A program made the translations under genes and the position numbers. The notes under the pieces were generated by a model. That model was not told where the DNA came from, made no database searches, and saw only the letters and a list, made by a program, of their open reading frames with translations. From Massilia sp. Root133 (GTDB taxonomy: Bacteria > Pseudomonadota > Gammaproteobacteria > Burkholderiales > Burkholderiaceae_D), in contig NZ_LMEW01000035.1 of assembly GCF_001426525.1 (NCBI RefSeq), forward strand, positions 445,060 to 509,059: DNA of 64,000 nt. Direction: 5' to 3'. Every line of letters begins with the position of its first letter. The first letter of the stretch is position 1. Positions 33,891 to 43,325 of this stretch are shown one piece after another.

Positions 33891-34889
33891 TCAGCGCGCG
33901 ACCTGCCGCTTCTCGATCCCGTCGAGTTCCGCCAGGTCCGGCGGCACGCCCTCCAGGATCGTCGCGACGACGTAGCGCGGCCGTGCGCGCACCTGCTGGT
34001 AGATGCGGCCCACGTATTCGCCCACGAGGCCGATGCCGAACAGGATCACGCCCATGAAGAAGAACGCGATCGCGAACAGCGTGAACACGCCTTCCGCCTC
34101 GGCGCCCAGCAGGAAGCGGCGGAAGATGAGCACGATCACCAGCAGCGCCGACAGCAGCGACAGGGTCATGCCCAGCAGCGAGAACATCTGCAGCGGCACG
34201 AGCGAGAAGCCCGTCATCAGGTCAAAGTTCAGGCGAATGAGGCTGTACAGCGAATACTTCGATTCGCCGGCCGCGCGTTCCTCGTGCTCGACGACGATCT
34301 CCGTCGGCTTGCGCGCGAACTTGTACGCGAGCGCCGGCACGAAGGTGTTCACTTCGCCGCACTGGTTGACGAGGTCGATCACGTTGCGGCCGTACGCGCG
34401 CAGCATGTTCCCCTGGTCCGTGATGTGGATGTTCGTGATGCGCTCGCGCACCCGGTTCATCGCCTTCGATGCCACCGTTCGCCACGCGGAATCCTGGCGC
34501 TTGCGGCGGATCGAGCCCACGTAGTCGTAACCCTCGCGCATCTTGGCAATCAGCTTGTGGATCTCTTCCGGCGGGTTCTGCAGGTCGGCGTCGAGCGTGA
34601 TGACGATCTGGCCGCGCGTCTGCTCGAAGCCCGCGAGGATCGCCATGTGCTGGCCGTAGTTGCCGTTGAAGAGGACGACGCGCGTGACGTCCGGGCGCTT
34701 GCGGTACTGCTCCGCCAGGATCGCCACCGAGTTGTCGCGGCTGCCGTCGTTGACGAAGACGACTTCGTACGCGATACCGAGCGCATCCATGGCGGGGTAC
34801 AGGCGCGCGAACAAATTCGCCAGGCCCGCTTCCTCGTTATAGACCGGAATGACGACCGAGACTTCCGGTTTCATCGCCACCGCCGTCAT
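33891..34889 (-). CDS. arnC: ArnC, undecaprenyl-phosphate L-Ara4FN transferase
   Basis: Transfers Ara4FN from UDP to undecaprenyl phosphate. 332 residues: GT2 glycosyltransferase domain (SVVIPVYNEE, then VVFVNDGSRDNS, TLDADLQNPPEE with the DxD-like motif, and the QxxRW-like region around TDQGNMLRAYGR) followed by two membrane helices (about 232-260 and 268-295). Its ATG at 34889 overlaps the arnB stop by four bases (ATGA), which fixes the start. Confidence 0.93.
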   Translation of the reverse strand: MTAVAMKPEVSVVIPVYNEEAGLANLFARLYPAMDALGIAYEVVFVNDGSRDNSVAILAEQYRKRPDVTRVVLFNGNYGQHMAILAGFEQTRGQIVITLDADLQNPPEEIHKLIAKMREGYDYVGSIRRKRQDSAWRTVASKAMNRVRERITNIHITDQGNMLRAYGRNVIDLVNQCGEVNTFVPALAYKFARKPTEIVVEHEERAAGESKYSLYSLIRLNFDLMTGFSLVPLQMFSLLGMTLSLLSALLVIVLIFRRFLLGAEAEGVFTLFAIAFFFMGVILFGIGLVGEYVGRIYQQVRARPRYVVATILEGVPPDLAELDGIEKRQVAR

Positions 34890-36055
34890 TTTGCGAGCAC
34901 CGCGCTGTTGAGTGCCGCGCTGTTGAGTACCGACTTTACGGCTGCGACGGCACGCTCGACGTCCGCGAACGTCATCGCATTGAACATCGGCAGCGTGACG
35001 GTCAGGCGGCCGATCTTCTCGGCGACGGGGAACATCCCTTCCTTGAAGCCGCGCTCGCGGTACAGCGTGAACAGGTGGATCGGCGCGTAGTGGTAGCCGG
35101 TGCCGACGTTGTGTTCCTTCTGCATGCGGGTCATGAAGTCGGCGCGCGTGCCGGGGCCGTTGTCCGGCAGGATGATCTGGAACAGGTGCCAGTTGCTCGT
35201 GCCGAAGGCCTGGATCGGCAGCTGGGCGCCGGTCTGCGCCTCGAAATCGGGGCCGAAGCAGTCGAAGTAATGGCGCGCCAGCGCGGCGCGGTGCGCCGTC
35301 AGCGCCTCCAGGTTCTTCATCTGGCCCAGGCCGATGGTGGCCATGATGTCGCTCATGTTGTACTTGCCGCCCAGGACGTCGACGTCGATGCCGTCCACGC
35401 CGCTGCGCGTCACGCCCTGCAGGCGGTACTTCTCGGCCAGGCGCGCTTCTTCCAGGTTGTTCAGCACGAGGCAACCGCCTTCGCCCGTCGTGATGTTCTT
35501 GTTGGCCTGGAAGCTGAACGACGCGAAGTCGCCGAACGAGCCGATGCGCTTGCCGTTCCACAGCGAGCCGATGGCCTGCGCGGCATCCTCGACGACGCGC
35601 AGGTCGTGCTTGTGCGCGATCGCGTACAGGCGGTCCATGTCCAGAGGCAGGCCGGAGAGGTACACGGGGATGATCGCCTTCGTACGCGGGGTGATCGCGG
35701 CTTCCAGCTTGTCCAGGTCCATGTTGCGCGTGACCGGGTCGATGTCGGCGAAGACCGGCGTCGCGCCCACCTCGATGATCACGTTGGCGGTGGCCGGCCA
35801 CGAGATCGGCGTCGTGATCACTTCATCGCCCGGCTTGATGCCGGCGATGCGCAGCGCGATCTCCATCGTGCAGGTGCCGGAATTGAAGGTGCGGACCGGG
35901 CGGCCGCCGAAGTATTCCGACAGCAGGGCCTCGAATGCCTGGTTTTTCGGACCGGTCGTGATCCAGCCGGAGCGCAGCACTTCGCCGACGGCGGCGATGG
36001 TCTCTTCGTCGATGGTGGGCCGGGAAAAGGGCAGGAAGGGCAGCTCGGCAGTCAT
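34886..36055 (-). CDS. arnB: ArnB, UDP-4-keto-pentose aminotransferase
   Basis: PLP-dependent transaminase converting UDP-4-keto-arabinose to UDP-L-Ara4N with glutamate as donor. 389 residues of the DegT/DnrJ/EryC1 family: start LPFSRPTIDEETI, PLP-ring stacking in VVEDAAQAIGSLW, Schiff-base Lys in FQANKNITTGEGG, and GKYNMSDIMATIGLGQ. The C-terminus carries a small internal duplication (NSAALNSAVLAK), mirrored at DNA level as two gctgttgagt copies. ATG 36055 fits the family. Coupled to arnC by overlap. Confidence 0.94.
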   Translation of the reverse strand: MTAELPFLPFSRPTIDEETIAAVGEVLRSGWITTGPKNQAFEALLSEYFGGRPVRTFNSGTCTMEIALRIAGIKPGDEVITTPISWPATANVIIEVGATPVFADIDPVTRNMDLDKLEAAITPRTKAIIPVYLSGLPLDMDRLYAIAHKHDLRVVEDAAQAIGSLWNGKRIGSFGDFASFSFQANKNITTGEGGCLVLNNLEEARLAEKYRLQGVTRSGVDGIDVDVLGGKYNMSDIMATIGLGQMKNLEALTAHRAALARHYFDCFGPDFEAQTGAQLPIQAFGTSNWHLFQIILPDNGPGTRADFMTRMQKEHNVGTGYHYAPIHLFTLYRERGFKEGMFPVAEKIGRLTVTLPMFNAMTFADVERAVAAVKSVLNSAALNSAVLAK

Positions 36056-36132
36056 GGGAAACTCGTTATTTTCTTGATAAAGATATATGCGGGCAAAGCG
36101 GGCATTGTAACAGCGCCCTGTCCGACGCTAAA

Positions 36133-36507
36133 TTAGGTTCTCGCCAGCAACACGACGCCCACCACGATGACGCCGATGGCCGCCAGGCGCTGCGGCGACA
36201 CCGCCTCGCCCAGGAACATCCACGCGCCGAACGCGGACACGACATAGCCCAGCGACAGCATCGGATACGCGATCGTCACGTCCGTGCGCGACAGGCCGAT
36301 GATCCACACGACCAGCGAGACGGCGTAGCACGCCAGGCCGCCCAGGATCGGCAGCTGGGTCACGACCTTGACGAAGGTCTCGAACCAGTTGCTCATGGTG
36401 AGGTGGATGGCGCCGCCGATGGCGTTGGTGCCCGCTTTCAGCAGGAGCTGGGCACAGGCGTTCAGGATCACGCCGGAGATGATGAAGGCAAAGGTGGTGA
36501 GGTTCAT
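36133..36507 (-). CDS. SMR-type small membrane protein, probable ArnE/ArnF-like flippase subunit
   Basis: 124 residues, four hydrophobic helices (about 3-25, 42-66, 73-95, 101-121) of the EmrE/ArnEF superfamily. The first helix carries AFIISGVILNACAQLLLKAG, typical of ArnF-like proteins rather than drug exporters, which have Glu14 in that helix. ArnEF flips undecaprenyl-P-Ara4N in E. coli as a heterodimer; only one such gene is present here, so it may work as a homodimer. It sits between arnT and arnB. Confidence 0.82.
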   Translation of the reverse strand: MNLTTFAFIISGVILNACAQLLLKAGTNAIGGAIHLTMSNWFETFVKVVTQLPILGGLACYAVSLVVWIIGLSRTDVTIAYPMLSLGYVVSAFGAWMFLGEAVSPQRLAAIGVIVVGVVLLART

Positions 36508-36516
36508 TCGGGAGTA

Positions 36517-38184
36517 TCAAAAATTCGCGATGACGGTACGGCGCGCGTCCGCCGCCACGATGCGCAGGGGGACGCCCTGGCGCTGCAGGTCCGCGGCGAT
36601 CTCGGGACGGGTGATCGCCACGTCGTGCACGCCCGCGGCCGCATCGAGCCGCCAGCGGGCGACGAACTCGGGAATCGTCGGGATCGTGAGTTCCGGTTGC
36701 TGCTGGAGGCCGAAGTCGAACTCGTCGCGGTAATCGACGAGCGTCACGGGACGGCCGAGATAGAAGGTCAGCGACTGCTCGTAGATGCCGACCGAGTAGA
36801 CTTTCACGGCCGGATTCGCGGCGCCGGCGGCCTTCAATGCGGGCAGCAGGTTGACGCCCGCGCGCACCTGCCCGATCGGCTCGAAGCCGACGAGCAGCAG
36901 CTGCGTACCGGCGAAACCGGCGACGGCCAGCACGACGACGAACAGGTCGCGCAGCATCTGGCGTGCGTACAGCAGGGCGAGGCAGCCGCCGATCAGCAGC
37001 ACGAGGCCGGCCGCCAGCACCCACGGCTGATAGGCCGCGTACAGCACGTCCTCGCCCGCATGCTTGGCGAACTTCAGCATGAACGGGACGGTGACGAGGA
37101 AGCCCACGCCCAGCAGCGCCGTCAGGGCCGCCGTGATCATGCGGCCGCGGCGCGTGCCGGCGTCCAGGTAGACCGCCACCAGCAGCGCGACGGCGGGGAA
37201 CACGGGCAGGATGTAGCCGGGCAGCTTGGAATTCGACTTGGTGAAGAACAGCGTGATGAACGCGACCCACACGAGCAGCATCAGGCGCGGGCGGAATTTG
37301 GTCGTCTCGCCGTCGCGGCGGGCGGCGCCGATCAGGCTTTGCACCAGCACGCCGACCCACGGCACGCTGCCGGCGGCCAGCAGCACGAAGAAGATGTACC
37401 ACGCCGCTTCGCGGTGGTGTTCCTTCTTGAGGAAGCGGTCGAAGTGTTCGTGGACGAAGAAGAAGTGCGGCTGCTCCGGATTCTTCAGCCCGACCAGCAC
37501 GAACCACGGCGTGGCGATCAGGAAGAACAGGAGCAGGCCTTTCACGAGGTGCAGGCGCTTCCAGATGGCCCAGTCGCGCGAGAAGATCGTGTAGAACACG
37601 AGCACGCCGCCCGGCAGCACGAGGCCGATCAGGCCCTTGGACAGCACGGACAGCGCCATGCCGGCCCAGCACACGAGCATCCAGTTGCGGCGCTCGGACT
37701 CGGAAGCATCGTCGCGCTGGGCGATGAGCAGGGCGCACAGGGCCACCGTCATCATGCCGGACAGGCCCATGTCGAGCGAATCGATCTGGCTGCACGCGAC
37801 CCAGTAGAACGAGGAGCCGAGCACCAGCGCGGCGTAGAAGCCGATGCGCGCGCCGAACACGCGCGTGCCCGCGACGCCGGTCAGGACGACGCCGAGCAGG
37901 CCGCACAGGCCCGTCCACAGGCGCGCCTGCCAGTCGCCGAGGCCGAACAGGGTGAACGACAGGGCGTTCATCCACGTCTGCAGCGGGGGCTTTTCGAAAT
38001 ACTTGATGCCGTTCAGGCGCGTCGTGATCCAGTCGCCGCTGGCGAACATCTCGCGCGCCATCTCGGCGTAGCGGCCTTCGTCCGGCGGCACGAGCGTGCG
38101 CACGCCCAGTGCGTACAGCAGGACGGCGGCAAAGACGATCAGCAGGGTCCAGGTGAGGGTTTTATTCCGGTGCAGGTCGTTCAT
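36517..38184 (-). CDS. arnT: ArnT-like lipid A 4-amino-4-deoxy-L-arabinose transferase (GT83)
   Basis: Inner-membrane glycosyltransferase that moves L-Ara4N from undecaprenyl phosphate to lipid A on the periplasmic face, giving polymyxin resistance. 555 residues with about a dozen hydrophobic helices in the N-terminal two thirds and a soluble C-terminal domain. The family signature VPPDEGRYAEMAREM (with the catalytic Asp/Glu pair) near residue 32 and LNGIKYFEKPPLQTW follow the first helix. ATG 38184 overlaps the stop of the Mth938-like gene by four bases. Related GT83 enzymes add other sugars; the full arn set around it makes the L-Ara4N role the best call. Confidence 0.9.
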   Translation of the reverse strand: MNDLHRNKTLTWTLLIVFAAVLLYALGVRTLVPPDEGRYAEMAREMFASGDWITTRLNGIKYFEKPPLQTWMNALSFTLFGLGDWQARLWTGLCGLLGVVLTGVAGTRVFGARIGFYAALVLGSSFYWVACSQIDSLDMGLSGMMTVALCALLIAQRDDASESERRNWMLVCWAGMALSVLSKGLIGLVLPGGVLVFYTIFSRDWAIWKRLHLVKGLLLFFLIATPWFVLVGLKNPEQPHFFFVHEHFDRFLKKEHHREAAWYIFFVLLAAGSVPWVGVLVQSLIGAARRDGETTKFRPRLMLLVWVAFITLFFTKSNSKLPGYILPVFPAVALLVAVYLDAGTRRGRMITAALTALLGVGFLVTVPFMLKFAKHAGEDVLYAAYQPWVLAAGLVLLIGGCLALLYARQMLRDLFVVVLAVAGFAGTQLLLVGFEPIGQVRAGVNLLPALKAAGAANPAVKVYSVGIYEQSLTFYLGRPVTLVDYRDEFDFGLQQQPELTIPTIPEFVARWRLDAAAGVHDVAITRPEIAADLQRQGVPLRIVAADARRTVIANF

Positions 38185-38570
38185 GCGGCCTTCGCGTCCC
38201 CTTCGATGATCAGCGCCAGCGTCACCTTGCGGCCTTCGCCCATCAGGATGTTGTAGGTGCGGCAGGCGGCGTGGCTGTCCATGCTTTCGACGCCGATGCG
38301 CTGGCTGGACAGGCTGGTGACGAGGCGCGGATGCACGAAGCGCTGGCGCTCGCCGGTGCCGAGGATGACGACGTCCGGCTTGTCGGCCGCGATCGCCTCG
38401 AAATGCTCGGCTTTCAGGTCCTCGAAGCGCGTGACGGGCCACGCGCGCGGTGCCGTTTCGGGCATCACGAGCACGCTGTAGTCGAAGCGCTGGGCGTTGA
38501 TCTCGACGCCGGCCCGGTCGTAGCCGGTGACAGTCTGGTATTTTTCGGTGCTGCTGGAATGGAGCTTCAT
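38181..38570 (-). CDS. Mth938-like (DUF498) domain protein
   Basis: 129 residues of the Mth938/NDUFAF3-like fold; IGTGERQRF-type sequence appears as VILGTGERQRFVHP, and the N-terminus has the YDRAGVEINAQRFDYSVLVMP strand pair. Its molecular function in bacteria is not known. ATG 38570 is preferred to an in-frame ATG 54 bases upstream because the domain begins at once. It is the first gene of the arn transcript and is joined to arnT by an ATGA overlap, so expression is coupled to lipid A modification even if the role is unrelated. Confidence 0.83.
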   Translation of the reverse strand: MKLHSSSTEKYQTVTGYDRAGVEINAQRFDYSVLVMPETAPRAWPVTRFEDLKAEHFEAIAADKPDVVILGTGERQRFVHPRLVTSLSSQRIGVESMDSHAACRTYNILMGEGRKVTLALIIEGDAKAA

Positions 38571-38785
38571 GATGGCAAGCCGGGGAATGACAGGCACAGG
38601 GCGCGTATTGTAACTGGTTTCCATGACGTCCCAGCAATGGGCGGTTGCTTAATCCCCGCCAATTGGGCAGAATGGAATTTTTCGCATTGCAACAACGGGG
38701 GCGTCGATAAACCTACTTCGCTACGGTTTCTCGAAGCCCCCGGAGACGGTGCTGATGTGTTCAGATACATTTCCAAGGTGATATT

Positions 38786-40012
38786 TTGCGACCGATTCTG
38801 AAATCCAACAAGCTCGACGACGTCTGCTACGAGATCCGTGGCCCGGCGCTGCAGATCGCGCGCCAGATGGAGGAAGACGGCCACAAGATCATCAAGCTGA
38901 ACATCGGCAACCTGGCCGTGTTCGGGTTCGACCCGCCGGACGAGATCGTGCGCGACATGATCCTCAACATGCAGAACTCGGCCGGCTACACGGATTCGAA
39001 GGGCATGTTTGCACCGCGCAAAGCGATCATGCATTACACCCAGGAAAAGAATATCCGCGGCGTCGGCATCGACGACATCTACCTGGGCAACGGCGCCTCC
39101 GAACTGATCGTGATGGCGATGCAGGGCCTGCTGAACAGCGGCGACGAAGTCCTCGTCCCGGCGCCGGACTACCCGCTGTGGACGGCGGCCGTCAGCCTGG
39201 CCGGCGGCAATCCCGTGCATTATGTCTGCGACGAGCAGGCCGGCTGGCTGCCCGACATCGACGACATGCGCAAGAAGATCACGCCGAACACGCGCGCGAT
39301 CGTCGTCATCAACCCGAACAACCCGACCGGCGCGCTGTATTCGCGCGACGTGCTGCTGGAAATCGTCGAACTGGCGCGCCAGCACCAGCTGATCGTCTAC
39401 GCCGACGAAATCTACGACAAGACGCTGTACGACGGCGAGGAGCACGTGTCGCTCGCCTCGCTGGCCGACGACGTCCTGTTCGTCACGCTGAACGGCCTGT
39501 CGAAGAACTACCGTTCGTGCGGCTACCGCGCCGGCTGGATGGTCCTCTCCGGCGAAAAACGCCATGCGAAGGACTATATCGAAGGCCTGAACATGCTCGC
39601 GTCGATGCGCCTGTGCGCCAACGCGCCGGGCCAGTTCGCGATCCAGACCGCGCTCGGCGGCCACCAGAGCATTGCGCACCTCGTGGCCCCCGGCGGCCGC
39701 CTCGCTCGCCAGCGCGACCTGGCTCACCAACTCCTGACCGATATCCCGGGCGTTACCTGCGTCAAGCCAAAAGCGGCGCTGTATATGTTCCCACGCCTCG
39801 ACCCGAAGATCTACCCGATCGCCGATGACCAGCAATTTATCTGTGAGCTGTTGTCCGAGGAAAAAGTCCTGCTGGTGCAAGGCACTGGCTTCAACTGGAA
39901 GACGCCGGACCATTTCCGCCTGGTCTTCCTCCCCAATTCCGACGACCTGACGGATGCGTGCGGCCGTATCGCCCGCTTCCTCGATGGCTACCGGCGCCGC
40001 CACGCGCGCTGA
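38786..40012 (+). CDS. alaA: AlaA-like glutamate-pyruvate (alanine) aminotransferase
   Basis: Class I PLP aminotransferase that makes alanine from pyruvate and glutamate. 408 residues, very similar along its length to E. coli AlaA as recalled: SNKLDDVCYEIRGPALQ at the start, NGASELIVMAMQGLLNSGDE, VINPNNPTGALYS, the Schiff-base lysine in NGLSKNYR, and MLASMRLCANAPGQFAIQ. The start is TTG 38786 with AAGGTG at 38775. In many betaproteobacteria this gene precedes hom, as here with 29 bases between them, so the pair is probably one transcript. Confidence 0.92.
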   Translation: MRPILKSNKLDDVCYEIRGPALQIARQMEEDGHKIIKLNIGNLAVFGFDPPDEIVRDMILNMQNSAGYTDSKGMFAPRKAIMHYTQEKNIRGVGIDDIYLGNGASELIVMAMQGLLNSGDEVLVPAPDYPLWTAAVSLAGGNPVHYVCDEQAGWLPDIDDMRKKITPNTRAIVVINPNNPTGALYSRDVLLEIVELARQHQLIVYADEIYDKTLYDGEEHVSLASLADDVLFVTLNGLSKNYRSCGYRAGWMVLSGEKRHAKDYIEGLNMLASMRLCANAPGQFAIQTALGGHQSIAHLVAPGGRLARQRDLAHQLLTDIPGVTCVKPKAALYMFPRLDPKIYPIADDQQFICELLSEEKVLLVQGTGFNWKTPDHFRLVFLPNSDDLTDACGRIARFLDGYRRRHAR

Positions 40013-40041
40013 GAACGACAGACAGCAGACAGTACATTCAT

Positions 40042-41361
40042 ATGAAACCCATCAAAGCAGGCTTGCTCGGCCTCGGCACCGTCGGTGCCGGCACCTACCA
40101 CGTCCTCCAACGCAACCAGGAAGAGATCCGCCGCCGCGCCGGCCGCGGCATCGAGGTTGCGATGGTCGCCGTCCGTAACCTCGAACGCGCCAAGCGCATC
40201 GTGGGCAGCGAAGTCGAGGTCGTCGCCGACCCGTTCGCCGTCGTGAACAATCCGGATATCGACATCGTCGTCGAACTGATCGGCGGCTACGACCTGACGC
40301 GCGAACTGGTGCTGCAGGCGATCGCCAACGGCAAGCACGTCGTCACCGCCAACAAGGCGCTGCTGGCGCTGCACGGCAATGAGATCTTCGAGGCGGCCCA
40401 GGCCAAGGGCGTGATGGTGGCGTTCGAAGCGGCCGTCGCCGGCGGCATCCCGATCATCAAGGCGCTGCGCGAAGGCCTGTCCGCGAACCGCATCGAATCC
40501 GTCGCCGGCATCATCAACGGCACGACGAACTTCATCCTGTCCGAGATGCGCGACAAGGGCCTGGATTTCAACACCGTGCTGAAGCAGGCGCAGGAACTGG
40601 GCTATGCGGAAGCGGATCCGACCTTCGACATCGAAGGCGTGGACGCGGCGCACAAGCTGACCATCATGTCCGCCATCGCGTTCGGCATCCCCGTGCAGTT
40701 CGGCAGCGCCCACATCGAGGGCATCAGCCAGCTGCAGGCCGTGGACCTGCGCTACGCCGAACAGCTGGGCTACCGCATCAAGCTGCTGGGCATCACGCGC
40801 CGCACGACGGTCGACGGTAAAGAGGGTATCGAACTGCGCGTGCACCCGACCCTCGTGCCGGGCGCGCGCCTGATCGCGAACGTCGAAGGCGCGATGAACG
40901 CCGTGCTCGTGCAGGCCGACGCCGTCGGTGCGACGCTGTACTACGGCAAGGGCGCCGGCGCCGAGCCGACCGCCTCCGCCGTCATCGCCGACCTGATCGA
41001 CGTGACCCGCCTGGCGACCGCCGACCCGTATTCGCGCGTGCCGCACCTGGCGTTCCAGCCGACGGAACTGGCCGACGTGCCGATCCTGCCGATGGAAGAG
41101 ATCCGCACCAGCTACTACCTGCGCGTGACCGTGCAGGACCAGCTGGGCGTGATGGCCGACCTGACCCGCATCCTGGCCGACGCCGGCATCTCGATCGACG
41201 CCGTGCTGCAGAAGGAGCCGGGCGAGAAGGCGCGCACGGACATCGTCATCATCACCCACCAGACCCGCGAAAAATACGTCAACGCCGCGATCGCCAAGAT
41301 CGAGAGCCTGGCGACGACCGTGGGCAAGGTGGTGCGCATCCGCCTGGAAAGCCTGGGCTGA
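40042..41361 (+). CDS. hom: Homoserine dehydrogenase
   Basis: Reduces aspartate semialdehyde to homoserine, feeding threonine and methionine synthesis. 439 residues: Rossmann NAD(P) site GLLGLGTVGAGTYHV, catalytic core VAGIINGTTNFILSEM and the Lys/Asp of KLTIMSAIAFG, and a C-terminal ACT domain (about 355-430, YYLRVTVQDQLGVMADLTRIL) giving threonine feedback control. ATG 40042 matches the family. thrC, often next, is absent; a good terminator follows at once. Confidence 0.96.
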   Translation: MKPIKAGLLGLGTVGAGTYHVLQRNQEEIRRRAGRGIEVAMVAVRNLERAKRIVGSEVEVVADPFAVVNNPDIDIVVELIGGYDLTRELVLQAIANGKHVVTANKALLALHGNEIFEAAQAKGVMVAFEAAVAGGIPIIKALREGLSANRIESVAGIINGTTNFILSEMRDKGLDFNTVLKQAQELGYAEADPTFDIEGVDAAHKLTIMSAIAFGIPVQFGSAHIEGISQLQAVDLRYAEQLGYRIKLLGITRRTTVDGKEGIELRVHPTLVPGARLIANVEGAMNAVLVQADAVGATLYYGKGAGAEPTASAVIADLIDVTRLATADPYSRVPHLAFQPTELADVPILPMEEIRTSYYLRVTVQDQLGVMADLTRILADAGISIDAVLQKEPGEKARTDIVIITHQTREKYVNAAIAKIESLATTVGKVVRIRLESLG

Positions 41362-41380
41362 TCGTCCTCGCTCGAATCGA

Positions 41381-41415
41381 AGCCGCCGCCGTGCGAACGG
41401 CAGGCGGCTTTTTTT
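41381..41415 (+). terminator. Intrinsic terminator after hom
   Basis: Arms agccgcc and ggcggct around 15 bases, followed by a T7 tract. Confidence 0.85.
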
Positions 41416-41420
41416 ACGTC

Positions 41421-41633
41421 TCATGGTGCGGTGCGCCAGCGCCGCGCGAGCGGGATGGGAGACAGGCCGATGTGGCCGAGGAAGCCATCCGCGAATTCAT
41501 CCACGCAGCGGCTTTCCGCCTGTGTCGGCGCGTGCAGCGGGGCGGTGGTGAGCGCCAGCAGGCGGCGCTCGATGTGGTCGAACAGCGCGTCGTCCGCGCC
41601 GGGCGATGGGGGAGGGAAGTCGGTCGTTTTCAT
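41421..41633 (-). CDS. Hypothetical 70-residue protein
   Basis: An open frame from ATG 41633, beginning MKTTDFPPPSPGADDALFDH. The only structure visible is a short amphipathic helix region (HIERRLLALTTA). No domain is recognised and no strong ribosome binding site is seen (a weak AGGTAAG lies too far upstream). It fills the gap between the hom terminator and gdhA and has coding-like third positions, but it may not be real. Confidence 0.35.
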   Translation of the reverse strand: MKTTDFPPPSPGADDALFDHIERRLLALTTAPLHAPTQAESRCVDEFADGFLGHIGLSPIPLARRWRTAP

Positions 41634-41818
41634 CCGCACATCTTACCTGTGCTGCGGCGCACAAGAAATCATGTCCGAAGGCATGCTTGCGGTCGCTCAA
41701 CGATGTGAGAATGTGCTGCAACGCATGCTTATCTGCGCGCAATGTGCGGCGAAAAATGGATTTTTTTGAAGTCGCGTGGCGTCATACCGGCAGGCGCGCC
41801 ACGCGAGCTTCCGGGAGA

Positions 41819-43102
41819 TTACGGGTACAGGCCGCGCACTTCACGCGCCTGCAGGATACGCGTGCAGGCCACGATGAACGTCGCGGTGCGCAGGCTCACC
41901 TTCTTCTCCTGAGCGACGTCCCACACGGCGCCGAACGCGCTCTGCATGATGCGGGTGAGGCGGGCATTGATCTCGTCTTCCGTCCAGAAGAAGCTGGAAA
42001 AATCCTGGACCCATTCGAAGTACGACACGGTGACGCCGCCCGCGTTGGCCAGCACGTCCGGCACGACGAGGACGTCCTTGTCGGCCAGGATGTCGTCGGC
42101 TTCCGGCGTCGTCGGGCCGTTCGCGCCTTCCAGGATGATCTTCGTCTTGAGCCTCGCCGCGACGTCCGCCGTGATCTGCCGCTCCAGCGCGGCCGGGATC
42201 AGGATGTCGGACTCGATGTCCCAGAACGCGTCGCGGTCCAGCGTCGCATCCGCGCCGGGGAAGCCCTTCACGCCGCCCGCTTCGGCCACGTGCTTGTGCA
42301 GTTGCGCGACGTCGAGGCCGTCTTCGCGCACGATGGTGCCCGTGTGATCCTGCACAGCGACGATCTTCGCGCCGGCATCCGCGAAGATCGTGGCCGCGGT
42401 GCCGCCCACGTTGCCGAAGCCCTGGATGGCGATGCGCGCGCCGGCCAGCGCCACGCCGCGCCGCGCCGCCGCTTCCTGGCCGACGACGAACACGCCGCGG
42501 CCCGTCGCTTCACGGCGTCCCAGCGAGCCGCCGAGCGAGATCGGCTTGCCCGTCACGACGCCCGTCGACAGATTCCCTTCGATCATGGCATACGAATCCA
42601 TCATCCAGGCCATGACCTGTTCGTTGGTGTTCACGTCCGGCGCGGGGATGTCCTTCGTCGGGCCGATCAGCATGCTGATCTCGCTCGTGTAGCGGCGCGT
42701 GAGGCGCTGCAGCTCGCCCTTCGACAGGGTGGACGGATCGACGCGGATGCCGCCCTTGGCGCCGCCGTACGGCACGTTGACGGCCGCGTTCTTGACCGAC
42801 ATCCAGGCCGACAGCGCCATCACTTCCGACAGCGTCACGTCCTGGTGGAAGCGCACGCCGCCCTTGCCCGGGCCGCGCGACAGGTTGTGCTGGACGCGGT
42901 AACCCTCGTAGTGCGCGATGGTGCCGTCGTCGCGTTCGATCGGCACGTCCACGGTCAGGATGCGCTTCGGACGCTTCAGCGTTTCGACCCAGCGCGACAG
43001 GCTGCCCAGGTGCGGGGCGACGCGGTCGACCTGTTGCAGGTACTGGCCCCACGGGCCGAGGTCGTTCGGGTTCAGGTAGGAAGGGATGTAGTCGTGGCTC
43101 AT
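41819..43102 (-). CDS. gdhA: Glutamate dehydrogenase (Glu/Leu/Phe/Val dehydrogenase family)
   Basis: Interconverts glutamate and 2-oxoglutarate with NAD(P). 427 residues: substrate-binding and catalytic segment [14 protein letters not shown] and [15 protein letters not shown] (catalytic Lys), [16 protein letters not shown], and the Rossmann region [14 protein letters not shown]. The ATG at 43102 follows GGAGACC, and frames further upstream do not match the family. The cofactor preference is not certain from sequence; related short hexameric enzymes are NAD- or NADP-linked. Single gene. Confidence 0.95.
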   Translation of the reverse strand: MSHDYIPSYLNPNDLGPWGQYLQQVDRVAPHLGSLSRWVETLKRPKRILTVDVPIERDDGTIAHYEGYRVQHNLSRGPGKGGVRFHQDVTLSEVMALSAWMSVKNAAVNVPYGGAKGGIRVDPSTLSKGELQRLTRRYTSEISMLIGPTKDIPAPDVNTNEQVMAWMMDSYAMIEGNLSTGVVTGKPISLGGSLGRREATGRGVFVVGQEAAARRGVALAGARIAIQGFGNVGGTAATIFADAGAKIVAVQDHTGTIVREDGLDVAQLHKHVAEAGGVKGFPGADATLDRDAFWDIESDILIPAALERQITADVAARLKTKIILEGANGPTTPEADDILADKDVLVVPDVLANAGGVTVSYFEWVQDFSSFFWTEDEINARLTRIMQSAFGAVWDVAQEKKVSLRTATFIVACTRILQAREVRGLYP

Positions 43103-43325
43103 GGCAGGTCTCCGTGTGTGATTCAAGGCTGAGCGCATCATAGGATGGGCTGCCGGAGCCTGGCCAATGCTGCTTGCGCATGCGGTCATGCGCAAAAAGC
43201 ATGGCTGTGTTTGCGTGGTTTATGCGGGCCGACAGCGGTTGTCGCGGTCGAGAGTATTGTCATGATCGCGCTTACCGAATGGCGCCGAATGGCATGGACG
43301 TTCGATGTTCGTTTGTTGGGCGTTC

